From: Aquila chrysaetos chrysaetos
Taxonomy: Eukaryota > Chordata > Aves > Accipitriformes > Accipitridae
Reading direction: 5' to 3'
NCBI RefSeq assembly: GCF_900496995.4
Contig: NC_044012.1
Coordinates: forward strand, 124,001-188,000
DNA length: 64,000 nucleotides
Shown here: piece by piece, positions 12,101-26,200 of the stretch
Numbering within the stretch: position 1 is the stretch's first letter
Layout: each line of letters begins with the position of its first letter
Notes under the pieces: generated by a model
The model's database searches: none
What the model saw: only the letters and a program-made list of their open reading frames with translations
What the model was told of the DNA's origin: nothing
Position numbers and translations under genes: made by a program

Positions 12101-13109
12101 CAGCATACCACTGCTTACCACTTGGTTTCCCTTAGACCGAGTACCTCACTGAAACAAGCACGAGCTCCTGGTTTCATCCCATGTCTTCGGTATACAGGAA
12201 GCCTCTACTGTGAAGCATCCATGATGGAGGTGGCCAAGCTGCTGCTTAGCTGGGTCTGTGCTCTGCAGCTAGAAGCACTAGCTCTACACATTACCTTAAT
12301 CAACCAGTCCAGAGCTGATCTCTCCTATGCTCCATGTGAAATGCATTAGTAGGCACCTCCTTACCACTCAGCTGTGTATCTTCCCATCCTGCATGGGCTG
12401 ATCCCATCATAACCCTCACTCTACACTGCACCAGTGCTCATCAGAACACTGGTACCCTGAGTCCTCCACTGCCCTAACAATATCCATTGGGAAAAGCCCC
12501 CACCACACTTGCTGTGGAGCGCTCTCTCCCCTAACCCTAAATAATAAAGTGCTGGGCTGAAGGGGAGCAGAACAGCTTAAGTGCAATCAATAAAAGTGCT
12601 TGCAATTAATGTAGGAAACCATTCTTGGGTCAGCTTCATTGCAACTGGCTGTATTCTTTCAAGGAATAACAAAGTCAGGTGCTGGGGGCAGGGGGGCTGC
12701 ATCAGAAATATTCACAGGACTCCAAACACTGAACATTGCCCCCTCAGCAGCCTCCTCACTCCACACACACATATGCCAGGCCCTTTTCTGCAAAGCTGGC
12801 AGAACCTCAGGGTTCAAGGAGTTACAGGCAGGTGTCGGAACACCTGCCTTCTTCCTAGTGCTTGCACAATTTCCAGACAGTCCCTAACACAAAGCTCAGC
12901 TGCTGGTCTGAGTGCTCATAGAACAACTGAGACTCTACAGTGAAAAGTGGACAGCCCAGACCTTAGCACTCCCAATTCTTCCTTGACTCCACTAAGGAAG
13001 CAGCAGATGCCTGTACTCCTTGCAGATCCCAGCTCCCCTTGGAGGGCAAGACAGCCCTTATGGGACAGAGCTTCCTGGGACAGACAGTGTGGGAGTAGTA
13101 CTCGTAGGA

Positions 13110-14249
13110 TTACAAAGCTGTGTCAAACTCCTCTGGCAGAGTCACTGCATGTTCCTCTTTCTGCTCCTGATCTGCTCCATTCTCCTGCTGCTGCTTCATT
13201 TGTTCTTTCACTTCCTCCTCCAGATCAGGTGGCACCACAAATTGATCTTCTGGCTCCATCTGGGATGGAGCAGCAAAATAGCCTGTCTTTTTCTTAGGTG
13301 CCTCTGTGGCTACTTCAATGAGGTTGAGGCTCTCCTCCAAGGGCACTATGGAGCCATTGGACAGCTTCTTTCCATAGAGACAGCATGTGGAAAGAGATTT
13401 TTGCAGTTCACACTTTTCCTTGACCCCTCTCTGCACAGTGTTGCTGTTTACACTATTCTGTCTCCGAATGATAAGGACAAGCCCAGAGTCATCCTCTGGC
13501 CCCGGAGCAGAGGAGCTGTACTCTGCAGCAGGTGGTTCAAACTCCAGGCCCTTTCCTTTACAGCAGTGGATGTCCACTTCTACCTCCACTTTACTGCCAT
13601 TTGTCATCACACCTTCCACAGGCTGCTCATCATCGCTGTCCAGACCATTGTCAGACTGGTTGCTAGAGAAGGTGGCACTGGAAGGTTGGCGCTGGAAGAT
13701 GCTTGAGGGGGGCACAGGATGTAGGCTGCAACGTCGCTCTTGTCGTGGTAGCAAACTGCCATCAAGACCAACAGCATTGTGTTCATCTGAAGCAGTAGAG
13801 CCCACCTCACTGCTAACCTCAGAAGCAGACAGTTCACTGCTGAACTCTGAAGCAATTCCACTGCTAGATGAAGGTGTTGCTGACTTGGTGGTGACAGAAC
13901 TAAATCCTCCAGGACCCGGCAGAGTGAGGCCATGCATCTCACATGTGCAGCTGTCCTCACTGATGTTCAGATACACCACCATTGCACCTACATTGTCTTG
14001 GCAACCATAGCTTTGGGCTAAAGTGCAGAGTTTCTTTGCAGCAGCTAGCGGGTCATGTAGGTGGCGCACGGCTGAGACAGCCTCTGTGTAAGAAAGGTGT
14101 TCCCAGAGAGCTTTGTTCCCTAGAAGTAGCAGCTCATCTTGTACAGTCAGTGGAATGGAATTGATGTGTGGTTTGGGCAGGATCCAAGGATGCAAGTATG
14201 TGCAGCCCAGCATTCGAGTACAGCAAGTCACACCATTGACCTTATTGTC
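13110..14249 (-). CDS. PHLPP2: PHLPP2 terminal exon 19 (PP2C end, Ser-rich tail, PDZ ligand)
   Basis: The acceptor TTTCTCTTGTCTGCAG is followed by [20 protein letters not shown]. The [14 protein letters not shown] motif carries D1058. Downstream is a long low-complexity regulatory tail rich in Ser ([20 protein letters not shown]) and acidic residues, then [20 protein letters not shown], and the end EEFDTAL. The TAA stop is at 13112-13110. Confidence 0.98.
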   Translation of the reverse strand, partial: DNKVNGVTCCTRMLGCTYLHPWILPKPHINSIPLTVQDELLLLGNKALWEHLSYTEAVSAVRHLHDPLAAAKKLCTLAQSYGCQDNVGAMVVYLNISEDSCTCEMHGLTLPGPGGFSSVTTKSATPSSSSGIASEFSSELSASEVSSEVGSTASDEHNAVGLDGSLLPRQERRCSLHPVPPSSIFQRQPSSATFSSNQSDNGLDSDDEQPVEGVMTNGSKVEVEVDIHCCKGKGLEFEPPAAEYSSSAPGPEDDSGLVLIIRRQNSVNSNTVQRGVKEKCELQKSLSTCCLYGKKLSNGSIVPLEESLNLIEVATEAPKKKTGYFAAPSQMEPEDQFVVPPDLEEEVKEQMKQQQENGADQEQKEEHAVTLPEEFDTAL

Positions 14250-17200
14250 CTGCAGACAAGAGAAATAAGGCAGTAGCATTAGATCTGCTATTAGATCATT
14301 TGGAAAGCAGTCTTTCCCCTGCCCACGTACTGTTTTGGAGCCTTGAGAAATGCCAGTACACAGCTACAGTATAGGAGAAAGGGATCTAGGTCCAGGTACC
14401 ATAGCACAGATGTTCACTGTACCTGATGATCAGGTACAGTAATTGCCAATCACCCATGCTGGCACACTTTTATCCCACAAGGCTTTTAGTCACATTCTGA
14501 AGAATTGTAGCAAACTACTCTGAAATGTGCAGCTAGACTACCTGTAGCACATTGATTAAAGAATCTTACTCATGAGTCTTACATGAAACTTATTTTTTCA
14601 GTATAAGCGAGATAGTTGACTTTTTACTTTCTCATTGCAAGACAGATTATTACAAGACATTAAATAATTTCTGGGTATTTTCTGAACTATTTCCCTCTTT
14701 ATTAACATATAACTGCATTCTGAAGTGTGGACACTACATCCTGAGGAAGAAAAGAACAAGTAGGTACCTCACACTACTGCTGTAACCTGGAGGTATTGCC
14801 TCCTTCCTGTTCCTGCTAGATAGTCCCCTGGCCAGCCTGGCACTAGTCTCCTGAATAGGAAATTGCCCACAGCTCTCAGTCCCTTTTCCAAGTCAGTGCA
14901 TGCAGAGTACACAGCTTCCCCAGTGTTTTGAATTTAACTGCAGTTTTCTTAATTTCTGTATCCTCTGGGTGTTAAATGTTGCTGCTGCTGCATATTAAAA
15001 ACCAGCAGAGGACACAGGCAAGGAAGTCTCCTTAGACAATGATATCACTTTTATCTTTCAGAATCCATTCATCAGCCAGTTTTTAAACCATTTAATGTGC
15101 TACATTGATTCCACAGTTATTTTTAGTCAGAGTGCTATGGAATATAGCACATTAACAGATTATCCATCAGAAACACTTTTACCAAACAACCTGATACTTT
15201 TTAAAAAGACCCACTGAGCATAAAACTAGTACGACTGGCACTGATTTCTTAGATCTTCACCGCCAACATTATTTTCCAGTTCTTTGGAACTTCCCTGTTA
15301 CTTCCAAGTTTTTAGAAAGTTAACTTTTACAGAGTTCTCCAGAAATCATTTTAATACTTTTGCAGAAAACTAATGGATATTTCTGTCTTTTTTTGTGTTA
15401 AAATTTTTACCTGCAATATACTTTATATCCATGGTCTGCATGTCTCAAGGGCCACTAATCCTGTACCTTCACTGAGTAAAATGTGGAAGAAATCCAAAGG
15501 GAGTTAACTTGAGTCATACTTTTCAAGAAATACCGAAGATATTTTGTGGGTTTTGAGACAAGATGACTTCCCCGGCCCTGCTCTGTTCTTCAGTGGCTCC
15601 TCTCCACACTCACCCAAGTCATGCACAGTATTATGGACCACCCCTCCTTTAGCTCCACACCTATTTTCTTTCCTCTCTTGCTGCCCAAGCCATCCTTGGC
15701 ATCCTGTACCTGTAGTTCTCAGGCCATAATGGGTGTTTTAGGAACATGTCATTCTGAATAGCTAATTAGCAAGAGAAGCAGAGCAGGAAGCAACAGACAA
15801 GTCACTTGAACACCTCCACGCCATCCTCTCCCCTGTAGTATTGTGCTGGCAGCAGAGCTCATGTATTTGTACCAAGCTTTTATGGGAGGGTGGAAGCTGA
15901 AGTGAAGAGGGTCCAAACCAACCTCTGTTATAATGGCTTTTTGCTCCTTGACTCTCTTGGCTTCTTCTGAACATTGTTCAAGGCTGAAGACTTTGGACAG
16001 AGGCAGCGGTTTTCCACTTCGGCACAGAATGGCTTGGCACGTCCCCACATTGGCCACCGTCAGAGAAAAGTTGCTGGCTGGATCAGCCACATCATGACGA
16101 ATATAGCAAAGGACAGCAGAGGAACCCAGCTTCTGCCCAGCCATGCCCAACTTCCTGTTGGAGGAGAAGGTGTAGGAAGGCTCCAGACTCCAGTGACAGG
16201 CATTCTGGAGGGTTGCCTCACCCCATTTAACACATTGATATACCTATGCAGGTCCCACCAGGACCAGCTTGCTCACTGTCCTACCTGTGGGAGACCAAGA
16301 AGGTGTTGGACATGAACATGGTGTCTGACTGCTGTACTTCCTCCAGGAGCACATCAGCCATGGTGCACTGCAGCAAGCGTGGCAGCTCCTCGTTCTTGTC
16401 ACCATCAAACATGCCATACACAGCTTCCACCCCCTCTGCAAAGCTCCCCAGTGCCAGGGATGACACACACAGCCTGTTAGAAAAGCATACAAGCAAAGTT
16501 ACTATGTCTCAAAAGATTATATGGCCCCCAAAACCACAGCTGTCAGGCACCCTGCTGTGAGTGCTGTTCTCACAGGGCAGCAAAACCACTGTCCCTACAT
16601 TCACTGCCCTATGGGATGTACAGCTGGATTTTATCATTGGAACTCCCAAACCCTCCTTGACCACACTCAGGAGAGGGCAACGGGCACAGCCAGCAAAAGA
16701 AAGAAAAAGCACCTCTGCTAGGGTGGGAAGCAAAGTCCAAGAGTCCCAAGATAAGCATGAAAACTGAGGGAAAGGACAATGCGGAGGCTTGAGTTACCAA
16801 GACTTAGCAAGAGATCTGGAGAGACAGAGGGACAGATGAGCTCTTGAGCAAAACAGGTCTGCTTGCGTGCTTTGCAGTGCACTCCATCTAGCACCCTGAG
16901 AAGACAAACTGTCAGCGTCCAGCAGACCACAATACTCACTTATTTCTCTGGCCTGCCATCTCAGCTACTCCATGACTCCAGAAGGTAGAGGCGAGAGCTG
17001 AGTCGGCCGTGAGGGAGGGTTTAGCATCAATCTTCAGTGTGGTAATGTGACTACAGAGAGAGAAGAACAGAAGTCATTCTCTCCTAGACCCCGCTGAACA
17101 GTTTGTGGCCAAAGGGCCCTGTCCAGTCTAGAGTTTTCAGCAACCTGTGGAAAGAACTGCACCAAGGAGAAGAGTTTAAGGTGTTGGCCTTCCGGACATG

Positions 17201-20200
17201 TCTGGCTGCTTGTGCCAGAGACAGCTGGGAGAACCTCATGCCACCTGAGAAATTGTTTCCTTGCTCTGATGATTTGGATCCAGACTCTTCCCTTCTACAA
17301 GATAGAAAGCTTCAGCCGCCGCAGGCAGGGAACATTATAACATCATGCAGTGCTGTGATACACACTTTACTATCCCATTTCTCCTCCTGGGAAGGGTTAC
17401 CCTTCCCTGTGCAGGTCACTACTGGGTTGGCATCTCCATGGCTCACCTGAAGATGTCCAGTGTCTTGTGTTCTAGCACCAGGTTTGTGTTTCCGCACAGG
17501 TCCAACTCTTGCAAGGCACTTGGCAGTGCCTCAGGGATTAGGATTTCAGTTAAGTCATTGCAGCTCAAGTCCACAAACTACGGTATCAAAAAAAAAGCAC
17601 AATGACAAAGAAAATATTTTCTGTTCTGTCATGTGATCAGTTACTCCAGCACTCCTTCCAAACATCGTATGACCCCACCACTGATTATATCCCACAAACA
17701 GGTCATGAAAATGGCTCTGACCTATTGGTAGAAGAACAATTTATAAGCAGCAAATAATCTGCAATAGCCAGGACTCCAATACTGAAAGAATAGGTCACAC
17801 TAAAGATAATAGAAGGCCTATATATACAAACCTGCCTAGCTATATAACACTCCCTACAGTCGCAAATGGTAAACCAGAAATACACCAAGTCAGAGACAGA
17901 TGGTAAAGACAAATGAGAGATGAGCTGTCTTTCATCAACTCAGAAAGGCGAGAGATCTAGAATGCATGTTCTGTGCCCTCCTCTTGGGTTGATCAAACAA
18001 AATGCTGGGATCTCCAGTTCCTCTCCTAGCAGTTACATCATTCTCCAACCCAAACTTTCCCCTGATATCTCTTTACTTTCTCCATAAGAATACCTGAATA
18101 CGGGGCAAATGCAGAATCTCTGGAAAGATGCTGATTTCATTAGAGTGTGCAATAAGTGTATGAAGTAGCTTGCAGTTTGCCACTGTTGTGGGAATTGTTT
18201 TCAGTTTGTTGCCACTCAGATTCAGCTCTTCCAAGTGCTCCAGCTTACTAAGTTTGCTGAAAGGGAAACAAAAGAATACTGTATCTTATAGGCAAGAACT
18301 TGTCACTTTCTGAACCTGCAGATAAGGTATGCATAGACACTGCCCTTTATGAGCTACATTTCTAATTTATTGATAGGAGACCAAAAGTCCTAAGAGATGC
18401 TCTAATAAGAGCTCAGGGTCCCCAGACCTGGCTTGGATTTATGCAACAGACAGATCTCTTCACCTCTGACTTCTAAAGCATTAAAGCAGAAGATTGTAGT
18501 GTCTTAATTTTGAAACTGGCAAAAACGCCTAAGCTGTGTCAGTGTACTTTGTAGGAATAAACAGATTTACATGAAAGTGGTTGTTTAGCCTGACCAGTAC
18601 CAGGAATAATCATGGCAAAGCTTGCACAGATGCAATTAATATCAAATGAATTGTGCTGACAAAATTAATACAAAAAAACCCTTAGATTTTTGTGCTAATG
18701 TAACCAAATGTGCTGTTTTTTATGAGACTACAAATTAAGCTAACACAGAAGTCTACCAGTATAGCACTAGCTCTCTACTATATTCCAAAGAAAATACATC
18801 TGATATCCCCAAAACTGGACTGCAGAAGATACTGAAAAGTAATAATGAATTAAGAATTCAGTGTAAGTCCTTCTAGTAGGGTTCTCTGGGGAGGCACTTT
18901 CAATGACAGTCAATTGATCAGTGATTAATAAGAAAAACACATACACACTCACCAAATTATACCTAGTAAAATTTGCAGATAAAAAATATGGTGGAATCTC
19001 AGTTTCAACATATAGTAATATGAACTACTGGTAACATAAACTTACCTTAAGAGCACCCAATTTAAATTAGCTAAGTAATGTTATATACATAGTAACTTGT
19101 ACAAGTCACAATTAGAGAGGAAACAATCCTGAGAGACATGGCTCTGAAAAAGGCCCAAGTCAGATAACAGGTACTCAGAACAGAACAGTGTATAAAGACA
19201 TCACCAGAAGGGGACTTAAGTAGATGCTCACAGCCAACATTATCTGCTTATGATTTTCAGCAGTGTCCAAGTTCTGCTGTCTACATATAGCCACAAAAGC
19301 ATTGAAATTTGGAAAGGGTTCACAGGAACCCTCCCCACATACTAAGAAACTAAAAAGGCTGAGTATATTTATCATTATGCACAGACAGCTGCAGTTTTCT
19401 TAAGCTATGCTTTGAAAAATCATAAAATCACAGAATGGTTTGGGTTGAAAGGGACCTTTAAAGATCTAGTCGAATCCCCCTGCCTTGGGCAGGGCCATCT
19501 TTCATTAGACCAGGTTGCTCAAAGCCCCATCCAACCTGACCTTGAACACTTCCAGGGATGGGGCATCCACAGCTTCTCTGAGCAACCTGTTCCAGTGTCT
19601 CGCCACCCTCATTATAAAACATTTCTTCCTTATGTCCAATCTAAATCTGTCCTCTTTCAGTTTAAAACCGTTGCCCCTTGTCCTGTCACTACAGGCCTTC
19701 GTAAAAAGTCTCTCTGTGCCTTTCTTATAAGCCCCCTTTATATGTTGAAAGGCTTCAAGAAGGTCTTCCTGGAGCCTTCTCCAGGGTGAACAATCCCAGC
19801 TCTCTCAGCCTGTCCTCATAGGAGAGGTGTTCCATCCCTCTGATCAGCTTTGTGGCCCTCCTCTGGACCCGCTCCAACAGGTCCATGTCTTTCCTGTGCT
19901 GAGGGCTCCAGAGCTGGACACAGTACTCCAGGTGGGGTCTCACCAAAGTAGAGTAGAGGGGCAGAATCACCTCCCTTGATCTGCTGGCCACACTTCTTTT
20001 GATGCAGCCCAGAACACGGTTGGCTTTCTGAGCTGCAAGTGCACATTGCCAGCTCGTGTCTAATTTTTCACACACCAGTACCCCCAAGTCCTTCTCCGCA
20101 GGACTGCTTTCAATCCATTCATCCTCCAGGCTGTACTGATATTGGGAATTGCTCTGACCCACGTGCAGTACTTTGCACTTGGCCTTGCTGAACCTCATGA

Positions 20201-23200
20201 GGTTTGCATGGACCCAACTCCTCAAGCCTGTCAAGGTCCCTCTGGATGACATTGCTTCCCTCTAGCCAATCAACTGCACCACAAAAAAAACCCCTGAAAC
20301 TACAAAGTTTTCATACTAGAAAGACAGAATGATATACTGGTAAAAAGAAGCAGATAAATAATTCTCACTGAAAAATAAGATGCAGGCTTATATAACTGAG
20401 AGCAACTGGAATAACTTAGTAGGATCACATGGGAGTCTCCAAGCCTCTTAAGTTTCTATGCAGAGCATAGATTTGTCTCTGTTTCAACTCCAAATCATAA
20501 GCCTTGTGCATTAATTCATAGATGAAATTATATGATCTGCATTGGGCAGGAGTTCAGGCAAGTCTGAGGGTTTTCTGGCAAGACTGGAAAGTGAAAGAAT
20601 GCAGCACAGCAAGCTGCATGCCAGTAGCATTGAAGTTGCGAAGAAATACTGTCCCCCATCCCCACACACATCCACCACAGCTAGCAGGACAGGAACCACT
20701 GCAGCCAACAGTACCCTGTGGCAATCCGCCTTAACATGCTATTCCTCAGTGTGTGTGTAGGAATGGCAGGCTTTTGTCATCAAGCCACAGGGAGAACATC
20801 TTGCTTTGACACTGATTCATGTACAATCGCAGTAAGGCAGGCAACATCCTCCTGGTGAACACCATCTCGCCCACCAGCCTTACTTATTTACCTTGCGGGG
20901 AAAGTCTGTAGGTTGTTGTTTGCCAGATGCAGGATCCGTAGGCTCGGGTGTCCCACCAAGACAGGGATGCATTGATCTGTGAGGTTATTATTGGTCAAGT
21001 AAAGCAGCTGCAGCATGCTCAGACTCTCCTCCCCTGTACATGCAGAGGGCAAGGACTCCAGGCTGTTTGCAGATGCGTTCAGGTACCTGAGGCTAACCAT
21101 AGCAAGTGCAAAAATCAGACTTCACATCTTCTAAACCACTCCATTAACAGCAGGAAAAGGAGCTATACAAATGCCAGTGTGGATAGAGCAAGAGCATCAG
21201 ACAGGAGGCCAGACAACACAGTGTAACATCCCTACTCACATTAAGATTTATGAGTCTACTAATGACTTATTAGCTATATAGCACTGCGGATGCACACAAC
21301 ATTTTACAGTAAACAGTGAGTACTGAAGGGCCCATAGAGGGGGTGGGTAATACTGGTGGAAGCAGACTACATAAACTCTTACTCAGAGTCTTTAAAAGAA
21401 GGGTTGACTCATGTCTGAATAGACAGTTATGAAGGGTTGTTCATTTGTAAGAGTCTCTCTCGCTGTTCTCCAATGACCTGATGTACTTTCTGCTACAATA
21501 TCTGAAAACCTGTATGGCTTCTTTCCTTTGCACCTGAATTTATGCAGTACTTTTAAAGACAAAGCTCTTCAGGCAGTAACATGATCTTAGAAACAGTTGC
21601 AACTGAAGCAAATTCTTTGGTTGGCTGTTGGACTAGGCAGGCCTCTGTTTTGCTGTAATTAAACAGTAACATGGACTGATTCCCTCAAATCAGCTTGATG
21701 ACTTCCCTATGCCACCTGAATTACCTCCTCATAAAGTGCACATCTCATTATCTCTTACACAAATGGCATCTTGCAAGGACAGTCACACAGATGCCACTAT
21801 TGGCCTTTAGAGCTCCAAAGGTTAACACAGACAAAAGATGCTTGGTACTGCTACTCACTTCAGAGCCTTGACAAAAAGCGTCTCTGGGAGTTTAGTCAAC
21901 AGGTTGTGCTGAAGGTCCAGCACCTCCAGTGGAATGTGTTCTAGAAGAGGTGGAAGGCTCTGCAGACGATTGTGCCCCACCATCAACTTCCGAAGGCTCA
22001 AGCTGCTGAGGATCCTAGAAAGACACAGGAGTTTCTGTATCAGCTTGGTTCACTCCTCTTCACACCCGCAGAGTAGGAAAAGGTAGTATTTAATCCGTTA
22101 TAATTTGACTGTACAGCAGAGAAAAATTAAAACACACTGATCTATAAAATGTAAACAATGACAAAGCAGAAAAACACACACTGTAAGGTGCCTCAGTCAC
22201 TCTGAATGCTTGGAAGTGCATCTACATTTCCCTCTATGCTACTGCAGATCAGTAACTTGTGATATGAGTCAGTCTGTGTGCATATGCCTAGCATTCTCTC
22301 AAGCAGACAAAAAAAGAGAAGTCACAAAGGATGAATTTAAATGCCTGTTTTCACTTGTAGGCAGAAAGAAGTGCTTCCCCTGGGCAACTTAAATTCAGAG
22401 CTTTAACTGGCTGCTTAGCACTGCTGTATTACTTTTGAGGCTGTTGTCACATTCTCCAGAACTGCAGTGCTTACTGAAGGAAAAGGCCTCTATCCCCATG
22501 AACTGCAGAGAACTGCTTGCACGAATTTTGAGAAAGGATAACTCAACACATCTGGACATAGCCTAGAACCACCCTGCTCATTTGTGTGAAGTGATAATTT
22601 GGGACTACATTCTGAGAGCCCTGTACAGAACAGCTTTGAATCACGAAATGCTAAAGCTGCATTAGTGCACTGATCCATGTGGGCCAATTAATTCCGTTTC
22701 TCTCTGTATGCTGTGGCTTCTCAAAGCTGAATGAGGAAAAAAAACCCATTCAAACGCAGATACAGCAATTTCCTTATTCAAGCTGACTCATCGAGAGCTG
22801 GCTTGGGTATCTCCACTCAACACTGTCACACACTGCTTTGATACAGTTCTGTTTTCGGACAACTAAGTTGTAAAAGACAACTTCACGGTGAACTATATCC
22901 CCTTATGAGAGGCTCTTTAAGCTTTAGTCTGCTGGATTAACCTGATCAATGGCTGAAAGTCAACCCTGGTAAAGTTCTAACTGTACACAAGACATATTTA
23001 CAGTGTTGATGATAAACACATACTGCAAGAGGTCCCCAATGGATACAGTAAATTCCAGCACTTAGGAATCTTTAAAAATGCTTACATTTCTTTTTAGAAT
23101 ATATATTTGTCTCTGAATTATGCAGGCTCTTTTTGCATAACATACTTAAAATTTGGTCTTTTTCATCCATTGGCATGGCTAAAATTCTAAGTTCTCATTA

Positions 23201-26200
23201 TTGCATCTTTGTTACACCCTTTTCTTGCTTTTGATGTATATAGTCTTGTCTCTGACAACCATTAGAATGTTACTGCTAAGATTACTTCCTATGCCTGCTG
23301 CTTTAACCTGCTGTCTGCATTTCTTCACTGTAATCCACCCTCCTGTTCAATTTCAATATAGCTTACCCTAGACACTGTGTCTCATTCATTACAGTCACAC
23401 CCCCACCAAACATACTTGTTAGGCTAAGAACATTTGTGCTTTGCTTCTTCCCATGATATCCCTGATACCTTGGAGAAGTCATAAATATCTGCAAAATTAT
23501 ATTAGTTCTTGGCTCCCCTTTGCTGCATTTCTGCAGAAACTGAAAGGGAAACAGGGAGAAAGGAGTTGGCTGATGATATGTTGTGAAAGCTACCTTTGAG
23601 ATCTGCTATATCGTATCTCTGTGATATCTCCCTATGAAAGTTAACAGATGAAATCTCTGTGGGGCAATGCAAGGCATATCAGGGCCTCACCTATGACCTG
23701 TGTTCACAGACACAACGGTAAGACACATAAATCATAGCAATGTGTTCTACTTCAGGTGCAAACAGCTGCAGTAGAAGCCAGAAGCATAGAATGAAATTAC
23801 CTTGCCCCTGTTATTCAAGAAGCTGATTTGGAAGTCAGTTCTTTCAAACATTTGAATACAGAGTATTTTCAACGCTGCACAGAGAAAGTAAGTGGATTAT
23901 GTCTCTGCACAACAAGGAATAAAGCAACTGGAATAGCACTGCTGCTCTCTTCCAGTCAGCTCACCATAGAAGAAAGCTCAGCTCTGTATAAGAAGAAGGT
24001 TTGCTGACCTCGATGGAAGCTCCACAAGAAGATTGTAGCTCACATCCAAAACTTCCAGTTTCTTTGCTTCACAGGCCCAGTCTGGGACACACTGCAGTTG
24101 ATTGCTGAGAAAAGCAAGGGCGAAAAGCTAGATTTCAGCACTCCCTATGGAACAAACCCTGTTTGAATGCTGCATGACATTAGTGACAGCCAAACCAAAA
24201 CCAATAGGCAGAAAATTAACAACAGTATCCGAGCTAGTCACGTGGAATTTATCTCATGGCTAGCTCTGTAATGCAAACTGAGCTGGTGCATGATTGGTAG
24301 AAAGTACTGATGCAAGGCTCTGATGATCAGGCTTTTTCTTTACAGCACTGACATCCCCAGAACAGGCCACCCTACACTATCCTGCTATTGTGCTTTAACC
24401 CAGAACTGAAGCAAAAGGTGATCAGGTCCTCTGGGCATCCTATCTTACAGGTCTCACAGTGCTGTTCCAAGGGCAGATGCAGGCAATGAAGCCAACAGCA
24501 GAGATCACTGGCAGCTACTCTAAATGTTTACTCCACAGATTCCCACCATTCAGCCCAGTAAGCTGCCGCAAGTTCAGTGGTCCCTGCTTGGCTTTTTTTG
24601 CTGATTACAGCCTACAGCTGAAGGACAGCCAGTCACCGAGACAGGTCATACTGGTTCAGAGAGGCTTCTGGTCTGGGACACTTTCATCATTCTTTAGTGC
24701 TGAGCTTTCCAGTTCTATTGTGAAGATGGAGTACCTTCCCTCAATTGCTCTCGACTCTCAAAAGCTTAAAAGCTCCAAAAAATTTCTGCAGAAAACAGCA
24801 AAGGTGTCCAGATACTTGCTTTATATTCTGTGGTGTATAGTCACTTACTGAGAGAGTTCTAGACATGTCAGTTGACCAGGAACTGGATAAATATTGACAG
24901 CTGTCAGACCTGATGAAGTAAAGCAAATAATTATGATTGCAGAACTTCAGAGGGAAAACAGCACAGAGAAGCAGACAGACTAGCTAGCAAGTAAGACTCA
25001 TAGTCTTACTTCATGGATATTCAAGGTCTCTACTCATTCCTCCCAAGACAGAGTTCGCACTTCATACATCTGCCATATGGCACTACAGCTTCTCACTATC
25101 CCATCTCTCCATCTGCCACATGGGGCACCAAAACAGGGGAGAACTGTACGTTTATTTGTGGACTCCCAAACAGATGTCACCGGAAGACTAATTCTTTGGA
25201 CAGTAACTCAACACTGCAGCCTGCCCCGTTACACAGCCTACGCCCATACATGCATATGTGACCCTAGGAGCTGACCTCAGAAGACCCATCACATACAGTC
25301 TCACTACTGTAACATCAGCATAAGTATATTTTTTTGTGTGTGGGAGAGGGCAAAGGGCTGTTTTCCTTTGTTCCCAGGCCTTGAAGGAAGAAGGCAGGTG
25401 AAGAAGGCAAAGAGACGTACAGTTGCTGTTGGCATAGAGGGCCCGAAGAGAAAAGCCACTCAGTGTCAACTCTTTCAGCTTATTCCGCTCACAGTGCAGC
25501 TGCTCCAGGCTGCCCAAGGAGCTCAGGTCCAGATCTGTCATCTGATTGTCTCGTAAATCCATGTAAGTCACAGATTTGTTCCCCTCCAGAGTGTCAGCTG
25601 CTGCTCTCTTCAGGTTGTTCAGCCTAAACACTCAGAGGTAAGAGTTACAAAGTCAGAAAATAGGACACTGAACACTGGACATCAGTAAGAAGAGAGAGGA
25701 AAGGAAAGGAAGAGTTCTGGTGAAGGCTAATGCCAAAGGTGAGCACAGTGAAATGTGTGAGGAGCAATGGTGGATTTCAGGCAGTGAATACAAAGAAAAA
25801 CATTTCCTTTGTCTGCACTGCTATGTGAAACCATTTTACTCATTCCGCAGTGTTTAAGAGATTCCGAAGACCAGTCTAGAAATTAGAAGCCAGGCCAAGG
25901 GACAGCTACTTCGCACTGACACATGAAGTTAATGCAGAGACTAGATACTATACTGCCTTGCCACAAACAAAAAGTTCTTTGTCCCTTTCTGAGAGCTCTG
26001 CAGTTGGCAGCGTGGAGATTAAAGATCACATCTCGGGGCAGGTTCAGGCACAAAAAAGGGTAGGACAGATCAAAGAGCTACCGAAGCTCATGGTAACAGC
26101 ATATCAAGAGGGGAAACTAGAGGTCTGAGTCACATTCAGTGGCTTCAGGTATTGCTCAGTTAACCTTGCTTCTCCAAGTGAATTCTGCACACCCTCCGAA

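Larger units (their letters stand above)
7495..13109. other. Convergent 3' UTR zone between MARVELD3 and PHLPP2
   Basis: There is no supported coding exon here. The left part should be MARVELD3 3' UTR and most of the rest PHLPP2 3' UTR on the opposite strand. A low-complexity A/C-rich tract lies near 8511-8549. Open frames in both strands are short and lack recognisable domains. Confidence 0.55.

Noticed and set aside
13387-14010. 207-residue frame antisense to the last PHLPP2 exon
   Set aside because: Shadow of the real - strand coding exon; no domain.
19755-20252. 165-residue - strand frame as a host gene
   Set aside because: It is the CR1 reverse-transcriptase C-terminus, 5'-truncated, not a cellular gene.
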